Positions 39,532 through 48,034 of a stretch of DNA of 64,000 nt are shown one piece after another; within the stretch, counting starts at the first letter, position 1; every line of letters starts with the position of its first letter. A program made the translations under genes and the position numbers. Under the pieces are notes generated by a model. The model saw nothing but the letters and a program-made list of their open reading frames with translations. It made no database searches and was not told the DNA's origin. The stretch comes from Aestuariirhabdus litorea (GTDB taxonomy: Bacteria; Pseudomonadota; Gammaproteobacteria; Pseudomonadales; Aestuariirhabdaceae). The stretch is taken from assembly GCF_003864255.1 (NCBI RefSeq), contig NZ_QWEZ01000001.1:1054001-1118000 (forward strand), given 5' to 3'.

Positions 39532-40887
39532 ATGACACGACACTATTTCGGCACCGACGGGGTGCGTGGGCGTGTGGGTGAGTTTCCCATGACCCCTGAT
39601 TTCGCCATGCGCTTGGGATGGGCCGCCGGCAAGGTTTTGGCAGCTTCCGGTACCAAAGAGGTGCTGATCGGCAAGGACACTCGGGCCAGTGGTTATATGC
39701 TCGAATCGGCGCTGGAGGCGGGGTTCTCCGCCGCGGGTATCAATATTGCGCTGGCTGGCCCCTTGCCAACCCCGGCCGTGGCTTATCTCACCTCTACTTT
39801 TCGTGCCGATGCCGGGGTCGTGATTAGCGCCTCCCATAACCCCTACTATGACAATGGGATCAAGTTCTTTTCCGGCGAGGGTACCAAGCTTTCGGACCAG
39901 CAGGAGCATGATATTGAAGCGTTGCTTGCCTTGGCCCTGGAACAGGGCATTGAGTGTGTCGAAAGCGCCGCGTTGGGTAAGGCTCGCCGGGTGGATGATG
40001 CGTCAGGTCGTTATATCGAGTTTTGTAAGGGTACCTTTCCCGCCCAGCTTAATTTACGGGGGCTCAAGATTGTGGTTGATAGCGCAAACGGTGCTGCCTA
40101 CAAGATCGCCCCTGCCGTTTACAGGGAACTGGGAGCCGATGTGATCAGCATTAATGATCAACCCAACGGTGTGAACATTAATGCTGAGTGCGGAGCGACC
40201 CATCTCGATAGCCTGGTAGCCGCTGTTAAGGAGCATGGCGCGGATCTCGGCATCGCCCTCGATGGGGACGCCGATCGCTTAATGCTGGTCGATGATCAGG
40301 GAGAGGTGGTCGATGGCGACCAGATTCTGTTTATATTGGCTCGTTCGGCCTTGGATAAGGGAACTCTTAAAGGGGGAGTGGTCGGCACCCAGATGAGTAA
40401 TCTGGGGTTGGAGCTTGCCCTTGCCGATCACAACATCCCTTTCGTCCGTGCCAAGGTCGGTGATCGTTATGTCATGGAACAACTTCATCAGCGGGGATGG
40501 TGCCTGGGGGGCGAAAACTCGGGCCATATTCTGGTGCTGGATGAGGTGACCACCGGTGATGCTATCGTTGCCTCCCTGCAGGTGTTGGCGGCAGCGCTGG
40601 AGAACAATACTTCATTAGCGCAGCTCAAGGCCGGTATGGTTAAGTTTCCACAGCAGCTGATTAATGTTCGCTTTGGCAAGGATGTGCAGGATCCTTTGAC
40701 CGACAATCGTGTGGTCCAGGCGGTTAATGACGCCGAGCATTCGCTCGATAATCGGGGCCGTGTATTGCTGCGTAAATCGGGTACCGAGCCCCTGATCCGG
40801 GTTATGGTGGAAGCCGACGATGAGCGGCTTTGTACCCGGCATGCGGAGCATCTGGCAGAGGTGATACGCAATATAACGGCAGCCTGA
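39532..40887 (+). CDS. glmM: Phosphoglucosamine mutase
   Basis: Converts glucosamine-6-phosphate to glucosamine-1-phosphate for UDP-GlcNAc, the precursor of all the HexNAc sugars in this locus and of peptidoglycan. The 451-residue protein has [13 protein letters not shown], the phosphoserine loop [15 protein letters not shown], the metal loop [22 protein letters not shown] and the phosphate-binding [12 protein letters not shown]. In most gammaproteobacteria glmM sits beside folP and ftsH; here it ends the polysaccharide operon and is followed by a strong terminator. Whether it is the only copy cannot be judged from this window. Confidence 0.95.
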   Translation: MTRHYFGTDGVRGRVGEFPMTPDFAMRLGWAAGKVLAASGTKEVLIGKDTRASGYMLESALEAGFSAAGINIALAGPLPTPAVAYLTSTFRADAGVVISASHNPYYDNGIKFFSGEGTKLSDQQEHDIEALLALALEQGIECVESAALGKARRVDDASGRYIEFCKGTFPAQLNLRGLKIVVDSANGAAYKIAPAVYRELGADVISINDQPNGVNINAECGATHLDSLVAAVKEHGADLGIALDGDADRLMLVDDQGEVVDGDQILFILARSALDKGTLKGGVVGTQMSNLGLELALADHNIPFVRAKVGDRYVMEQLHQRGWCLGGENSGHILVLDEVTTGDAIVASLQVLAAALENNTSLAQLKAGMVKFPQQLINVRFGKDVQDPLTDNRVVQAVNDAEHSLDNRGRVLLRKSGTEPLIRVMVEADDERLCTRHAEHLAEVIRNITAA

Positions 40888-40893
40888 TATAAG

Positions 40894-40916
40894 ATCCCGC
40901 TTCGGCGGGATTTTTT
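40894..40916 (+). terminator. Rho-independent terminator ending the polysaccharide locus
   Basis: A 7-bp stem ATCCCGC / GCGGGAT with the very stable TTCG loop, followed by a T-run, 7 bases after the glmM stop codon. It marks the right end of the RfaH-type operon. Confidence 0.93.
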
Positions 40917-41015
40917 GATCCATTTTATGCGGGCACCTTAAACATAAACTTAATCCACGACAAAATATAAATACATCGATGTTTTCTTTTGCCAGTTGTT
41001 TTTATCTAAAGGTCG

Positions 41016-41021
41016 TATAAT
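41016..41021 (+). promoter_or_regulatory. Probable -10 element of the H-NS family gene
   Basis: A perfect TATAAT lies 46 bases before the ATG in AT-rich DNA. The best upstream -35 candidates (TTGTTT at 40996, TTGCCA at 40989) have poor spacing of 14 and 21 bases, so the -35 is uncertain. Confidence 0.4.
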
Positions 41022-41066
41022 AATTAACCCATCTTTAAACTATTCATTCAAAGAAGGATATTAAGA

Positions 41067-41474
41067 ATGTCTGACCTTGGTAAATCTCTGTTAAAGAAAA
41101 CCACTCTGAATAAGACCATCAAGTCTCTTACTAACCAGGAGCTTGAAAAGCTTGCTGCTAACCTTGGCGATGTCATTAAAAAGCGCAAGGCCGACGAGAA
41201 AAAGCAGATTGAATCCAAAAAGCAGAAAAAGCTTGAGGAGATCAAAAAGCTGATGAACGAGGCGGGGTTGAGCCCGAAAGACCTTGGCGTTGAAAAGGCA
41301 AAACGTGGCCGCAAGGCTAAAGCGCCTAAAAAGGCTGGCACCAAGGTGGCTGCCAAATATCAGATCACCGATGCCGAGGGTAAGGTTCACCAGTGGACTG
41401 GACGTGGTCGCACTCCCAAGGTGTTTCAGGCCTACTTTGACCAAGGGCATACCAAAGAGGAGTGCCTCATCTAG
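41067..41474 (+). CDS. H-NS family nucleoid-associated protein
   Basis: A 135-residue histone-like protein. The N-terminal half is a charged coiled coil for oligomerisation (LTNQELEKLAANLGDVIKK), followed by a Lys/Arg-rich linker (AKRGRKAKAPKKAG) and the C-terminal DNA-binding domain ending HQWTGRGRTPKVFQAYFDQG, where WTGRGRTP is the H-NS AT-hook-like signature. H-NS proteins silence AT-rich foreign DNA, and an AT-rich polysaccharide island lies a few kilobases upstream, so local control is possible. The gene is single, with its own terminator. Confidence 0.93.
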   Translation: MSDLGKSLLKKTTLNKTIKSLTNQELEKLAANLGDVIKKRKADEKKQIESKKQKKLEEIKKLMNEAGLSPKDLGVEKAKRGRKAKAPKKAGTKVAAKYQITDAEGKVHQWTGRGRTPKVFQAYFDQGHTKEECLI

Positions 41475-41500
41475 GAGCGCTCGCCTCTGTCGTATTCAAG

Positions 41501-41522
41501 GCCCCTAAGCAGGGGCTTTTTT
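41501..41522 (+). terminator. Rho-independent terminator after the H-NS family gene
   Basis: Stem GCCCCT / AGGGGC with a 4-base AAGC loop followed by six T, 27 bases after the stop. Confidence 0.9.
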
Positions 41523-41622
41523 CGTTGAGCCTTACATACTATGGATAGGATGGGTTGGCGTTATAGTGGCCCCCTACCTAGAATGGACTGCAAAGGATTT
41601 TATCAATCAGGGTGGGTGCATA

Positions 41623-42213
41623 ATGAGCAATATCGTATGGCATGATCAGGCGGTTACCAAGGCCGATAGAGCCCGGCTGGCTAAGCAGAAGCCTTGTCTG
41701 GTCTGGTTTACCGGACTCAGTGGTTCTGGAAAGTCAACCATCGCCAATGCCCTGGAGCAGGAACTCCACCGCCGAGGGTTTCATACCTATCTGCTCGACG
41801 GTGACAATGTTCGCCACGGTTTGAATAAAGATCTGGGTTTTACCGATGAAGATCGGGTGGAGAATATCCGCCGTATCGGGGAGATGGCCAAGCTCTTTGT
41901 CGATGCCGGAGTCATTGTTATGAGCGCTTTTATCTCTCCCTTTGCGGCCGAGCGCGATATGGTGCGGGGTCTGCTGGATACCGAAGAGTTTATTGAAGTC
42001 TATATGAACGCCCCCCTGGATGTCTGTGAGGAGCGTGACCCCAAAGGCCTCTACCAAAAAGCACGTAGGGGAGAGATCCAGAACTTTACCGGTATCGACT
42101 CCGCGTATGAAATTCCCCGCAAGCCCGATGTGACTATCGATACCGGAACCTTACCGGTAGAGGCCTGTGTAGGGCGTCTCATCGACTATATGGAGGCGAA
42201 CGGGTATATCTAG
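41623..42213 (+). CDS. cysC: Adenylylsulfate (APS) kinase
   Basis: Phosphorylates APS to PAPS, the activated sulfate used for sulfur assimilation or by sulfotransferases. The 196-residue protein has the P-loop [32 protein letters not shown], the lid region [11 protein letters not shown] and [17 protein letters not shown] choose the ATG at 41623 because the protein then begins like other CysC ([13 protein letters not shown]); the open frame runs back to 41566. No cysD, cysN, cysH or sulfotransferase gene is in the window; a transporter of a family that includes sulfate carriers follows. Confidence 0.94.
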   Translation: MSNIVWHDQAVTKADRARLAKQKPCLVWFTGLSGSGKSTIANALEQELHRRGFHTYLLDGDNVRHGLNKDLGFTDEDRVENIRRIGEMAKLFVDAGVIVMSAFISPFAAERDMVRGLLDTEEFIEVYMNAPLDVCEERDPKGLYQKARRGEIQNFTGIDSAYEIPRKPDVTIDTGTLPVEACVGRLIDYMEANGYI

Positions 42214-42251
42214 CAGCAACTGAATAATGCCCTGCGTACCTGTACGCGGAG

Positions 42252-42269
42252 GTCGGGCTTCAGCCCGAC
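42252..42269. repeat. REP-like hairpin GTCGGGC-TTCA-GCCCGAC
   Basis: A perfect 7-bp hairpin between cysC and the transporter gene, the fourth member of the family also seen at 1576, 15448 and 15488. No T-run follows, so it is not a typical terminator. Confidence 0.75.
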
Positions 42270-42309
42270 AAACCGAACCAGCGTTAGGGCGTGATACAAG
42301 GATCTTATC

Positions 42310-44046
42310 ATGGCGAGCGCTGAATGGATCGTATTGCTGGCGTTGGTGGCGCTGCTGGCAGCGCTGGTGACGACCCGTGTCCGCCCGGCATTTCTGTTCG
42401 GCGGTTGCTTGCTCGGCCTCTACCTTCTGGGACTGATAGAACGCTCCCAGATGCTTTCCAACTTTATCAACGGTTCCCTGCTGACCCTGCTGCTGCTTCT
42501 GCTGGTGTCGGTAGGGCTGGAAAAAAGTCGGCTGCTGGATTGGGCAACGCGAACGCTTCTGAATCGCGGCGAGCGCCGCTCGCTGTTGCGCCTGGGTTCC
42601 CTGGCTGCGCTCCTGTCGGCCTTTCTCAACAACACCGCGGTGGTCGCTGCACTTATGGGACGCATCGCTTCCCAGGAGCGTATTGCCCCCTCCCGTTTGT
42701 TGATCCCGCTCTCCTACGGCGCTGTGTTGGGGGGCACCACAACCCTTATCGGTACCTCCACCAACCTGATCGTAAACAGTTTTGTAGAGGCGGCGGGGGG
42801 GACTCCGCTGGGATTGAGTGACTTCATGTGGGTAGGTATACCGCTTGCAGTCGCCGGCATATTGGCCTGCGTTCTCCTGGGGCCCAGGTTACTGCCCAGC
42901 TACCCATCAGTGAAGCGGCAGCAGCGCCGTTATTTCGCTGAAGCCCGGGTCGAGGAGGGGGCGCCGCTTGTAGGCCGGACGGTGCGGGAAAACAAACTGC
43001 GCCAACTCGATAAACTTTTCCTGGTGGAGTTGGTGCGGGGCGAGCGTGTTATTGCGCCGGTAAGTCCCGACCTGCTCCTCGAGGCGGGCGATCGTTTGCT
43101 GTTTAATGGCGAAACGGGGAACTTGCAGCAACTGGATGCCATCGAGGGGTTGGCACTGCCCCACGAAGCCGAAGGGGGCGAAGCAATACAGGGGGGCATG
43201 GCAGAGGCGGTGGTTTCCAACACTTCCAGCCTGGTGGGTAAGTCGCTTAAGCATACGGGATTTCGCAGCCGCTACGACGCAGCTGTGGTTGCGGTCAATA
43301 GAGGACATGAGCAACTCTCGGGTAAGCTCGGGAGCATAGAGCTGCAGGTGGGAGACTGTTTGCTGCTCTCTGCCGGAGAGGATTTTGAACAGCGGGCTCG
43401 CGATAGCGGCGATCTGCACCTGATCAGTAGCGAACAGGGAGGAGGGCGCTTGAGCCCCAGGGGTAGCCTGGTTTCATTACTTGCCTTCATCACCGTTATC
43501 GCCCTGGCCGCCAGTGGCCTGCTGCCACTGTTCGATGGTTTGATCCTTTTGCTGAGCCTCTATCTGCTGTCGGGCTGGGTCAGTGTTCCCGAGCTGGTAC
43601 AACGCTTCCCCTACCAGCTATTGCTGGTGATCGGCAGCGCCCTGGGTATTGCCCAGGTCGTACAGGATGTAGGGCTGGTAGACCGGGCGGTGGCGCTCGT
43701 GGTTCCGGATGCGAGCAGCGCCTCTCCCTGGGTGGCGCTACTCAGCATCTACCTGCTCACCATGGTACTGACGGAGCTGGTGACCAATAACGTGGCCGCG
43801 GCCCTGGCATTCCCGGTAGCCTGGGGGCTGGCCGAAAGTTTGGGTGTCTCCACCATGCCCTTCGTCATGGTGGTCGCCTATGGCGCCAGCGCCAGCTTTC
43901 TTACCCCCTACGGTTACCAGACCAACCTTATGGTATACGGCGCCGGTAACTATCGCTTCGTCGACTACCTGCGGATGGGGTTCCCCATCAGCCTCATCTA
44001 CGGCCTGTTGGTGATGTGGCTGGTGCCACTGTTTTTCCCTTTCTAG
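42310..44046 (+). CDS. SLC13/DASS-family transporter with two TrkA-C domains, probable sulfate uptake
   Basis: A 578-residue inner-membrane protein. The first membrane half (about 1-205) has FLNNTAVVAALMGRIA and GGTTTLIGTSTNLIVN, the helical-hairpin motifs of the divalent anion:sodium symporters. Two RCK_C/TrkA-C regulatory domains follow (about 215-290 and 300-380, DRLLFNGETGNL and GDCLLLSAGEDFE), then the second membrane half with ELVTNNVAAALAFPVAWGLAESLG and FLTPYGYQTNLMVYG. SAC1/SLT-type sulfate transporters share this layout. Being next to cysC supports sulfate as substrate, but that is inferred. Confidence 0.88.
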   Translation: MASAEWIVLLALVALLAALVTTRVRPAFLFGGCLLGLYLLGLIERSQMLSNFINGSLLTLLLLLLVSVGLEKSRLLDWATRTLLNRGERRSLLRLGSLAALLSAFLNNTAVVAALMGRIASQERIAPSRLLIPLSYGAVLGGTTTLIGTSTNLIVNSFVEAAGGTPLGLSDFMWVGIPLAVAGILACVLLGPRLLPSYPSVKRQQRRYFAEARVEEGAPLVGRTVRENKLRQLDKLFLVELVRGERVIAPVSPDLLLEAGDRLLFNGETGNLQQLDAIEGLALPHEAEGGEAIQGGMAEAVVSNTSSLVGKSLKHTGFRSRYDAAVVAVNRGHEQLSGKLGSIELQVGDCLLLSAGEDFEQRARDSGDLHLISSEQGGGRLSPRGSLVSLLAFITVIALAASGLLPLFDGLILLLSLYLLSGWVSVPELVQRFPYQLLLVIGSALGIAQVVQDVGLVDRAVALVVPDASSASPWVALLSIYLLTMVLTELVTNNVAAALAFPVAWGLAESLGVSTMPFVMVVAYGASASFLTPYGYQTNLMVYGAGNYRFVDYLRMGFPISLIYGLLVMWLVPLFFPF

Positions 44047-44207
44047 TTTCGCCAGTCCCTCCTGCCCACCACCTACGCAGAAAAACTGTGATCTCCTACA
44101 CGCAAATGGGGATCGTCCTGTTTCTTGTATGGAGTCTATTTTTTTACTATCGCAGCTCAAGCTTTGTACAGATGTATGCCTCATAACCAACAAAGGATTG
44201 TTGGCAC

Positions 44208-46340
44208 ATGGATAAGGACACCTTTACTCAGTCGGGCTTGCCGGCCCTGGTAATCGGTGCACGCCTGTTGGGCGTAGCCGCTTCTGTACCGCAGTTACAG
44301 CACCGTTTTCCCCCCGCGCCGGAGTCCGATGAACTCAAGCAGCTGGTCCGGATCGCCAAGTCGGTGGGGTTGAGGGCCCGCTTACACAGTACCTCCACCC
44401 TCCAGCTACTGAAGCTTCCTATGCCGCTACTGGCCCGCTATAAAGATGGGCGGTTTATAGTGGTGGTTCGCCGTGAGAAAGGAGAGGTACTGGTACAGGA
44501 TCCAGCCAAGACGGCACCCGAGCGCCTATCCGTGGATGTACTGGACAACCTGGTGAGTGGCGACTGTATTTTGCTGCAAACGGCTGGCGGAAGGGGGGCT
44601 GGCAGTCGTCGCTTTGATATCCGTTGGTTCATACCCGCGCTAAAAAAACACCGAAAGCTGCTTACCGAAGTTCTTCTCGCCTCGGTGTTTATCCAGCTCT
44701 TCTCGCTGGTCACGCCGCTCTTTTTCCAGGTCATTATTGATAAGGTGCTTGCTCACAAGGGCTATACGACCCTCGATGTGCTGGCTTTTGGGCTACTGGT
44801 GATTGCGTTGTTTGAGGTGGCACTGGGCACCTTGCGAAACTACCTGTTTGCCCATACCAGCAACCGTATCGACCTGATCCTGGGTGCCCGTCTGTTCGAC
44901 CACCTGATCCACCTTCCCATCGCCTACCACCAGCGCCGGCGTACGGGAGAGACGGTGGCACGGGTTCGGGAGCTCGATAGCCTGAGGCAGTTTTTGACCG
45001 GCTCTGCACTGACGCTGTGCGTAGATCTTCTCTTCAGCCTGTTGTTTTTTCTGGTGCTCTACCTGTATAGCCCGCTGCTGTGCTCTATCGTCGCCGTTTC
45101 GATTCCTTGTTATGTGGCGCTGTCGGCTTTGGTGACGCCCCTGTTGAAAGCGCGCCTGGAGGAGAAGTTTCAACTCGGAGCCGCCAATCAATCTTTTTTG
45201 GTGGAATCGGTCAGCGGTATTGAGACTCTTAAATCAATGGCCGTTGAACCCCGCATGCAGCGCCAGTGGGAGGATCAGCTGGCCGCCTATGTGCGCGCCG
45301 ATTTCCGCGCTTCGCAACTGGGAAACCTGGCGAGCCAGCTGGCGTTCGGCATCAGCAAACTGGTCACCGTTGCGATACTCTGGGTGGGGGCTCAGCAGGT
45401 GATCGCCGGTGCTATGAGTGTCGGTATGCTGGTTGCGTTTAATATGATCGCGGCTCGTATCAACGCCCCCATACTGCGCCTTGTCCAGCTGTGGCAGGAT
45501 TTCCAGCAGGCGGGACTTTCCATCGAGCGCCTGGGTGAAATTCTCAATATTCCGACCGAAAATAGAAACTCTACCCGCACCAGCAGTGCAGGGGTGATCC
45601 AGGGTCGTATCCGCTTTGAGCAGGTCGGTTTCCGCTATGACCCCCAACGCCCTGCTGCCCTGAGGCAGCTCTCTTTTGAGATAAAGGCGGGTGAAATAGT
45701 TGGCATAATCGGGCGGTCGGGCTCGGGGAAAAGCACCATCGCCCGTTTACTGCAGCGCTTATACCTGCTTGAAAGTGGCCGGATAATGGTCGATGAGATG
45801 GATCTGGCGGTGGCCGATCCCGACTGGTTGCGTCAGCAGGTGGGGGTGGTATTGCAGGATAACTTCCTCTTTAACCGCTCGATTCGCGATAACATCGCGC
45901 TCGCCGACCCGGGGGCTTCACTGGAACGGGTGATGCAGGTTGCGCAACTGTCCGGTGCCCATGAGTTTATCCTGCAGCTTCCCGAGGGCTATGACACCGA
46001 GGTGGGCGAGCAGGGCTGTGGACTTTCAGGAGGGCAGAAGCAGCGCATCGCCATCGCGCGGGCACTGCTAAAGGATCCGCGTATCCTGATTTTTGATGAG
46101 GCCACCAGTGCCCTCGATTATGAATCGGAGCGGGTGATCCAGCAGCAACTGCGCAGAATAGCCCGGAACCGAACGCTGATCATCATCGCTCACCGGCTGT
46201 CGACGGTGGCCGAAGCGAATAAGATTCTGGTCATGGAGCAGGGGCACCTGGTCGAGCAGGGTGCCCCTGCGGAGTTACTTAAGCTCAAGGGGCACTATGC
46301 ACGGATGCTTGCGCTGCAGGCTGGTGGAGCGGGCCCATGA
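44208..46340 (+). CDS. Type I secretion ABC transporter, HlyB-like
   Basis: A 710-residue inner-membrane exporter with three parts. The N-terminal peptidase C39-like domain (1-130) lacks the catalytic cysteine, as in HlyB-type exporters of RTX proteins. The six-helix membrane domain spans about 155-430. The ATPase has Walker A IIGRSGSGKST (near 502), signature LSGGQKQRIAIARA, Walker B ILIFDEATSALD and the switch histidine IIIAHRLSTV. It overlaps the adaptor gene by ATGA. The cargo is very probably the giant RTX protein four genes downstream. No outer-membrane TolC gene is in the window. Confidence 0.95.
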   Translation: MDKDTFTQSGLPALVIGARLLGVAASVPQLQHRFPPAPESDELKQLVRIAKSVGLRARLHSTSTLQLLKLPMPLLARYKDGRFIVVVRREKGEVLVQDPAKTAPERLSVDVLDNLVSGDCILLQTAGGRGAGSRRFDIRWFIPALKKHRKLLTEVLLASVFIQLFSLVTPLFFQVIIDKVLAHKGYTTLDVLAFGLLVIALFEVALGTLRNYLFAHTSNRIDLILGARLFDHLIHLPIAYHQRRRTGETVARVRELDSLRQFLTGSALTLCVDLLFSLLFFLVLYLYSPLLCSIVAVSIPCYVALSALVTPLLKARLEEKFQLGAANQSFLVESVSGIETLKSMAVEPRMQRQWEDQLAAYVRADFRASQLGNLASQLAFGISKLVTVAILWVGAQQVIAGAMSVGMLVAFNMIAARINAPILRLVQLWQDFQQAGLSIERLGEILNIPTENRNSTRTSSAGVIQGRIRFEQVGFRYDPQRPAALRQLSFEIKAGEIVGIIGRSGSGKSTIARLLQRLYLLESGRIMVDEMDLAVADPDWLRQQVGVVLQDNFLFNRSIRDNIALADPGASLERVMQVAQLSGAHEFILQLPEGYDTEVGEQGCGLSGGQKQRIAIARALLKDPRILIFDEATSALDYESERVIQQQLRRIARNRTLIIIAHRLSTVAEANKILVMEQGHLVEQGAPAELLKLKGHYARMLALQAGGAGP

Positions 46341-47713
46341 TAGCGGCAGGCCGCCTTCAGAGGTGGAGAAGCGCCTGGCAAGCTCGACGGCAGGAGCGCC
46401 TGCGTTGTGCCTTCCTTCCCGATGCACTCGCAGTCGAACAGTCAGCGCCTAACCCATTGGGTCGACTGTTCAGCCTGATGATCATGGGACTATTTGTTGT
46501 TGCACTTGGGTGGGGATGGTTTGGCCAGATCGATATAGTGGCGGTTGCCCGAGGCAAGCTGGTACCGGTTGTGGGGGTCGCCTCGATTCAGTCTGAGTTG
46601 ATGGGGCGAATAATGACGCCGCCTGTAAAGGAGGGAGCACTGGTAAAAGCCGGAGATCTCCTTGTGACGCTCGACGACACCATGATCCGCGCCGATATAG
46701 AGAGCCTGGGCGAGCAGATAAGCGTGGTTCTGGAGCGGCTCGAAAGGCAACGAGCGCGTCGAGGTCTGGTCGATCATATGGGCACCATCCCCCTGGGACA
46801 GCTGCTGCTCGATGCTGAGCCTCCACGCACAACGAGTACCCCTCTCTTAGAGCGTCAGTGGCAACAGCTACTCGCTGTTCGGTTTGGGAACAGGGCGCGT
46901 GTTAACGCCCTGGAGGCTCAACGGCATGACGTAGAGGCCGAACAGAAAAAGCTTACCCGAATCTTACCGATGCAGCGTGAACGGCGTGATGCCTTACACG
47001 CACTCTATCTGCAAAAGTTGGCTCCGAGGCTGCAGTACCTTGATGCAGAGCAACGCTATATCGAAGTGGAGTCGTCGCTGGATAGCCTTCAAGCCCGGTG
47101 GGCTCGGGTTCAGGCCGACATCCAAAGAACCCTGACGGAGGACCAACAGCTTCTGGCCACCCAGGCTGCGGAGGCACTTTCTCTGGAGGAGTCACTGGCG
47201 CTGGAGCTACAGAAGCTGGGGCAGCTGATGGTAAAGGTTCAACGGGAGCTGGCCAGTACCCTTATCACTTCCCCCATCGATGGAGTGGTTCGTCATGTAA
47301 TACCTTTAACGCAGGGCACGGTCATTCCGGCAGCCCAGCTACTGATGGAGGTTGTACCTGCCACCGGTGATCTACAGGCAGAGGTTTGGGTGCAGAACCG
47401 GGATGTGGGTTTCGTCTCCGTAGGCCAGAGCACTCAAGTGAAAGTGGACAGTTTCAACTACACGCGTTACGGCGATATCCCGGGCCAGATTGATCTGGTG
47501 TCGGCCGATGCCAGCGATGAGAGCGGGAAGGGACCTGTCTATAAAGCCCTGGTTTCACTCTCTTCCAACACTCTAGCCGTTGACGGGGTGGAGCAGCGTC
47601 TGCTGGCCGGTATGGATGTATCGGTAGAGATTAAAACGGGAACACGAAGGATACTCGATTTTTTCATTTCGCCACTTTTGCGATATGGGAGTGAGAGTAT
47701 CCGTGAGCGCTAA
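46337..47713 (+). CDS. Type I secretion membrane fusion protein, HlyD family
   Basis: A 458-residue periplasmic adaptor linking the ABC exporter to TolC. It has one N-terminal membrane segment (about 47-68, GRLFSLMIMGLFVVALGWGWFG), a lipoyl-type half-motif, a long coiled coil (about 120-300, rich in Glu, Gln, Arg and Leu), the second half-motif LITSPIDGVVRHV and the barrel with VWVQNRDVGFVSVGQ and VKVDSFNYTRYGDIPGQIDLVS, which is the HlyD family C-terminal signature. The start overlaps the exporter stop codon by four bases. Confidence 0.95.
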   Translation: MIAAGRLQRWRSAWQARRQERLRCAFLPDALAVEQSAPNPLGRLFSLMIMGLFVVALGWGWFGQIDIVAVARGKLVPVVGVASIQSELMGRIMTPPVKEGALVKAGDLLVTLDDTMIRADIESLGEQISVVLERLERQRARRGLVDHMGTIPLGQLLLDAEPPRTTSTPLLERQWQQLLAVRFGNRARVNALEAQRHDVEAEQKKLTRILPMQRERRDALHALYLQKLAPRLQYLDAEQRYIEVESSLDSLQARWARVQADIQRTLTEDQQLLATQAAEALSLEESLALELQKLGQLMVKVQRELASTLITSPIDGVVRHVIPLTQGTVIPAAQLLMEVVPATGDLQAEVWVQNRDVGFVSVGQSTQVKVDSFNYTRYGDIPGQIDLVSADASDESGKGPVYKALVSLSSNTLAVDGVEQRLLAGMDVSVEIKTGTRRILDFFISPLLRYGSESIRER

Positions 47714-47748
47714 TATCTCTACAGGAAAAACATAGAGGGAGGGGTAGG

Positions 47749-47961
47749 ATGCTACTCGATTACTTTGATCCTGAATATACGATGTTATGCATAGGCTTGT
47801 TGGTGGCGATCATTATGCTGGGGCTATGTCTTCAGGAGTATGACTCCATTAAAGCCTTTGAACGAGAGATTGAAGAGGACCTGAAAAATCCCCCTAAACC
47901 TATCTACCAGCATGATTTGAAGGCCTTTTCACAAGATGACAACTCGCAGGACAAGAGGTGA
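47749..47961 (+). CDS. Small single-pass membrane protein in the type I secretion cluster
   Basis: A 70-residue protein with one membrane segment (about residues 12-29, MLCIGLLVAIIMLGLCL) and an acidic, proline-containing tail (EEDLKNPPKPIYQHDL). It has a strong GGGAGGGG ribosome site and lies 35 bases after the adaptor gene on the same strand, so it is very likely expressed with the exporter. I know no named family for it. It might be an exporter accessory, but nothing in the sequence proves this. Confidence 0.7.
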   Translation: MLLDYFDPEYTMLCIGLLVAIIMLGLCLQEYDSIKAFEREIEEDLKNPPKPIYQHDLKAFSQDDNSQDKR

Positions 47962-48034
47962 TCGATGCACATTCATTGCAGCTTAACCGTTTTTTCAGCG
48001 CAACCTAGCACTTCATCAAAGGGTGGAGGTTGAG

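Noticed and set aside
44208-44600. Active bacteriocin-type C39 protease in the ABC exporter
   Set aside because: The N-terminal domain lacks the catalytic cysteine, as in HlyB exporters of RTX proteins.
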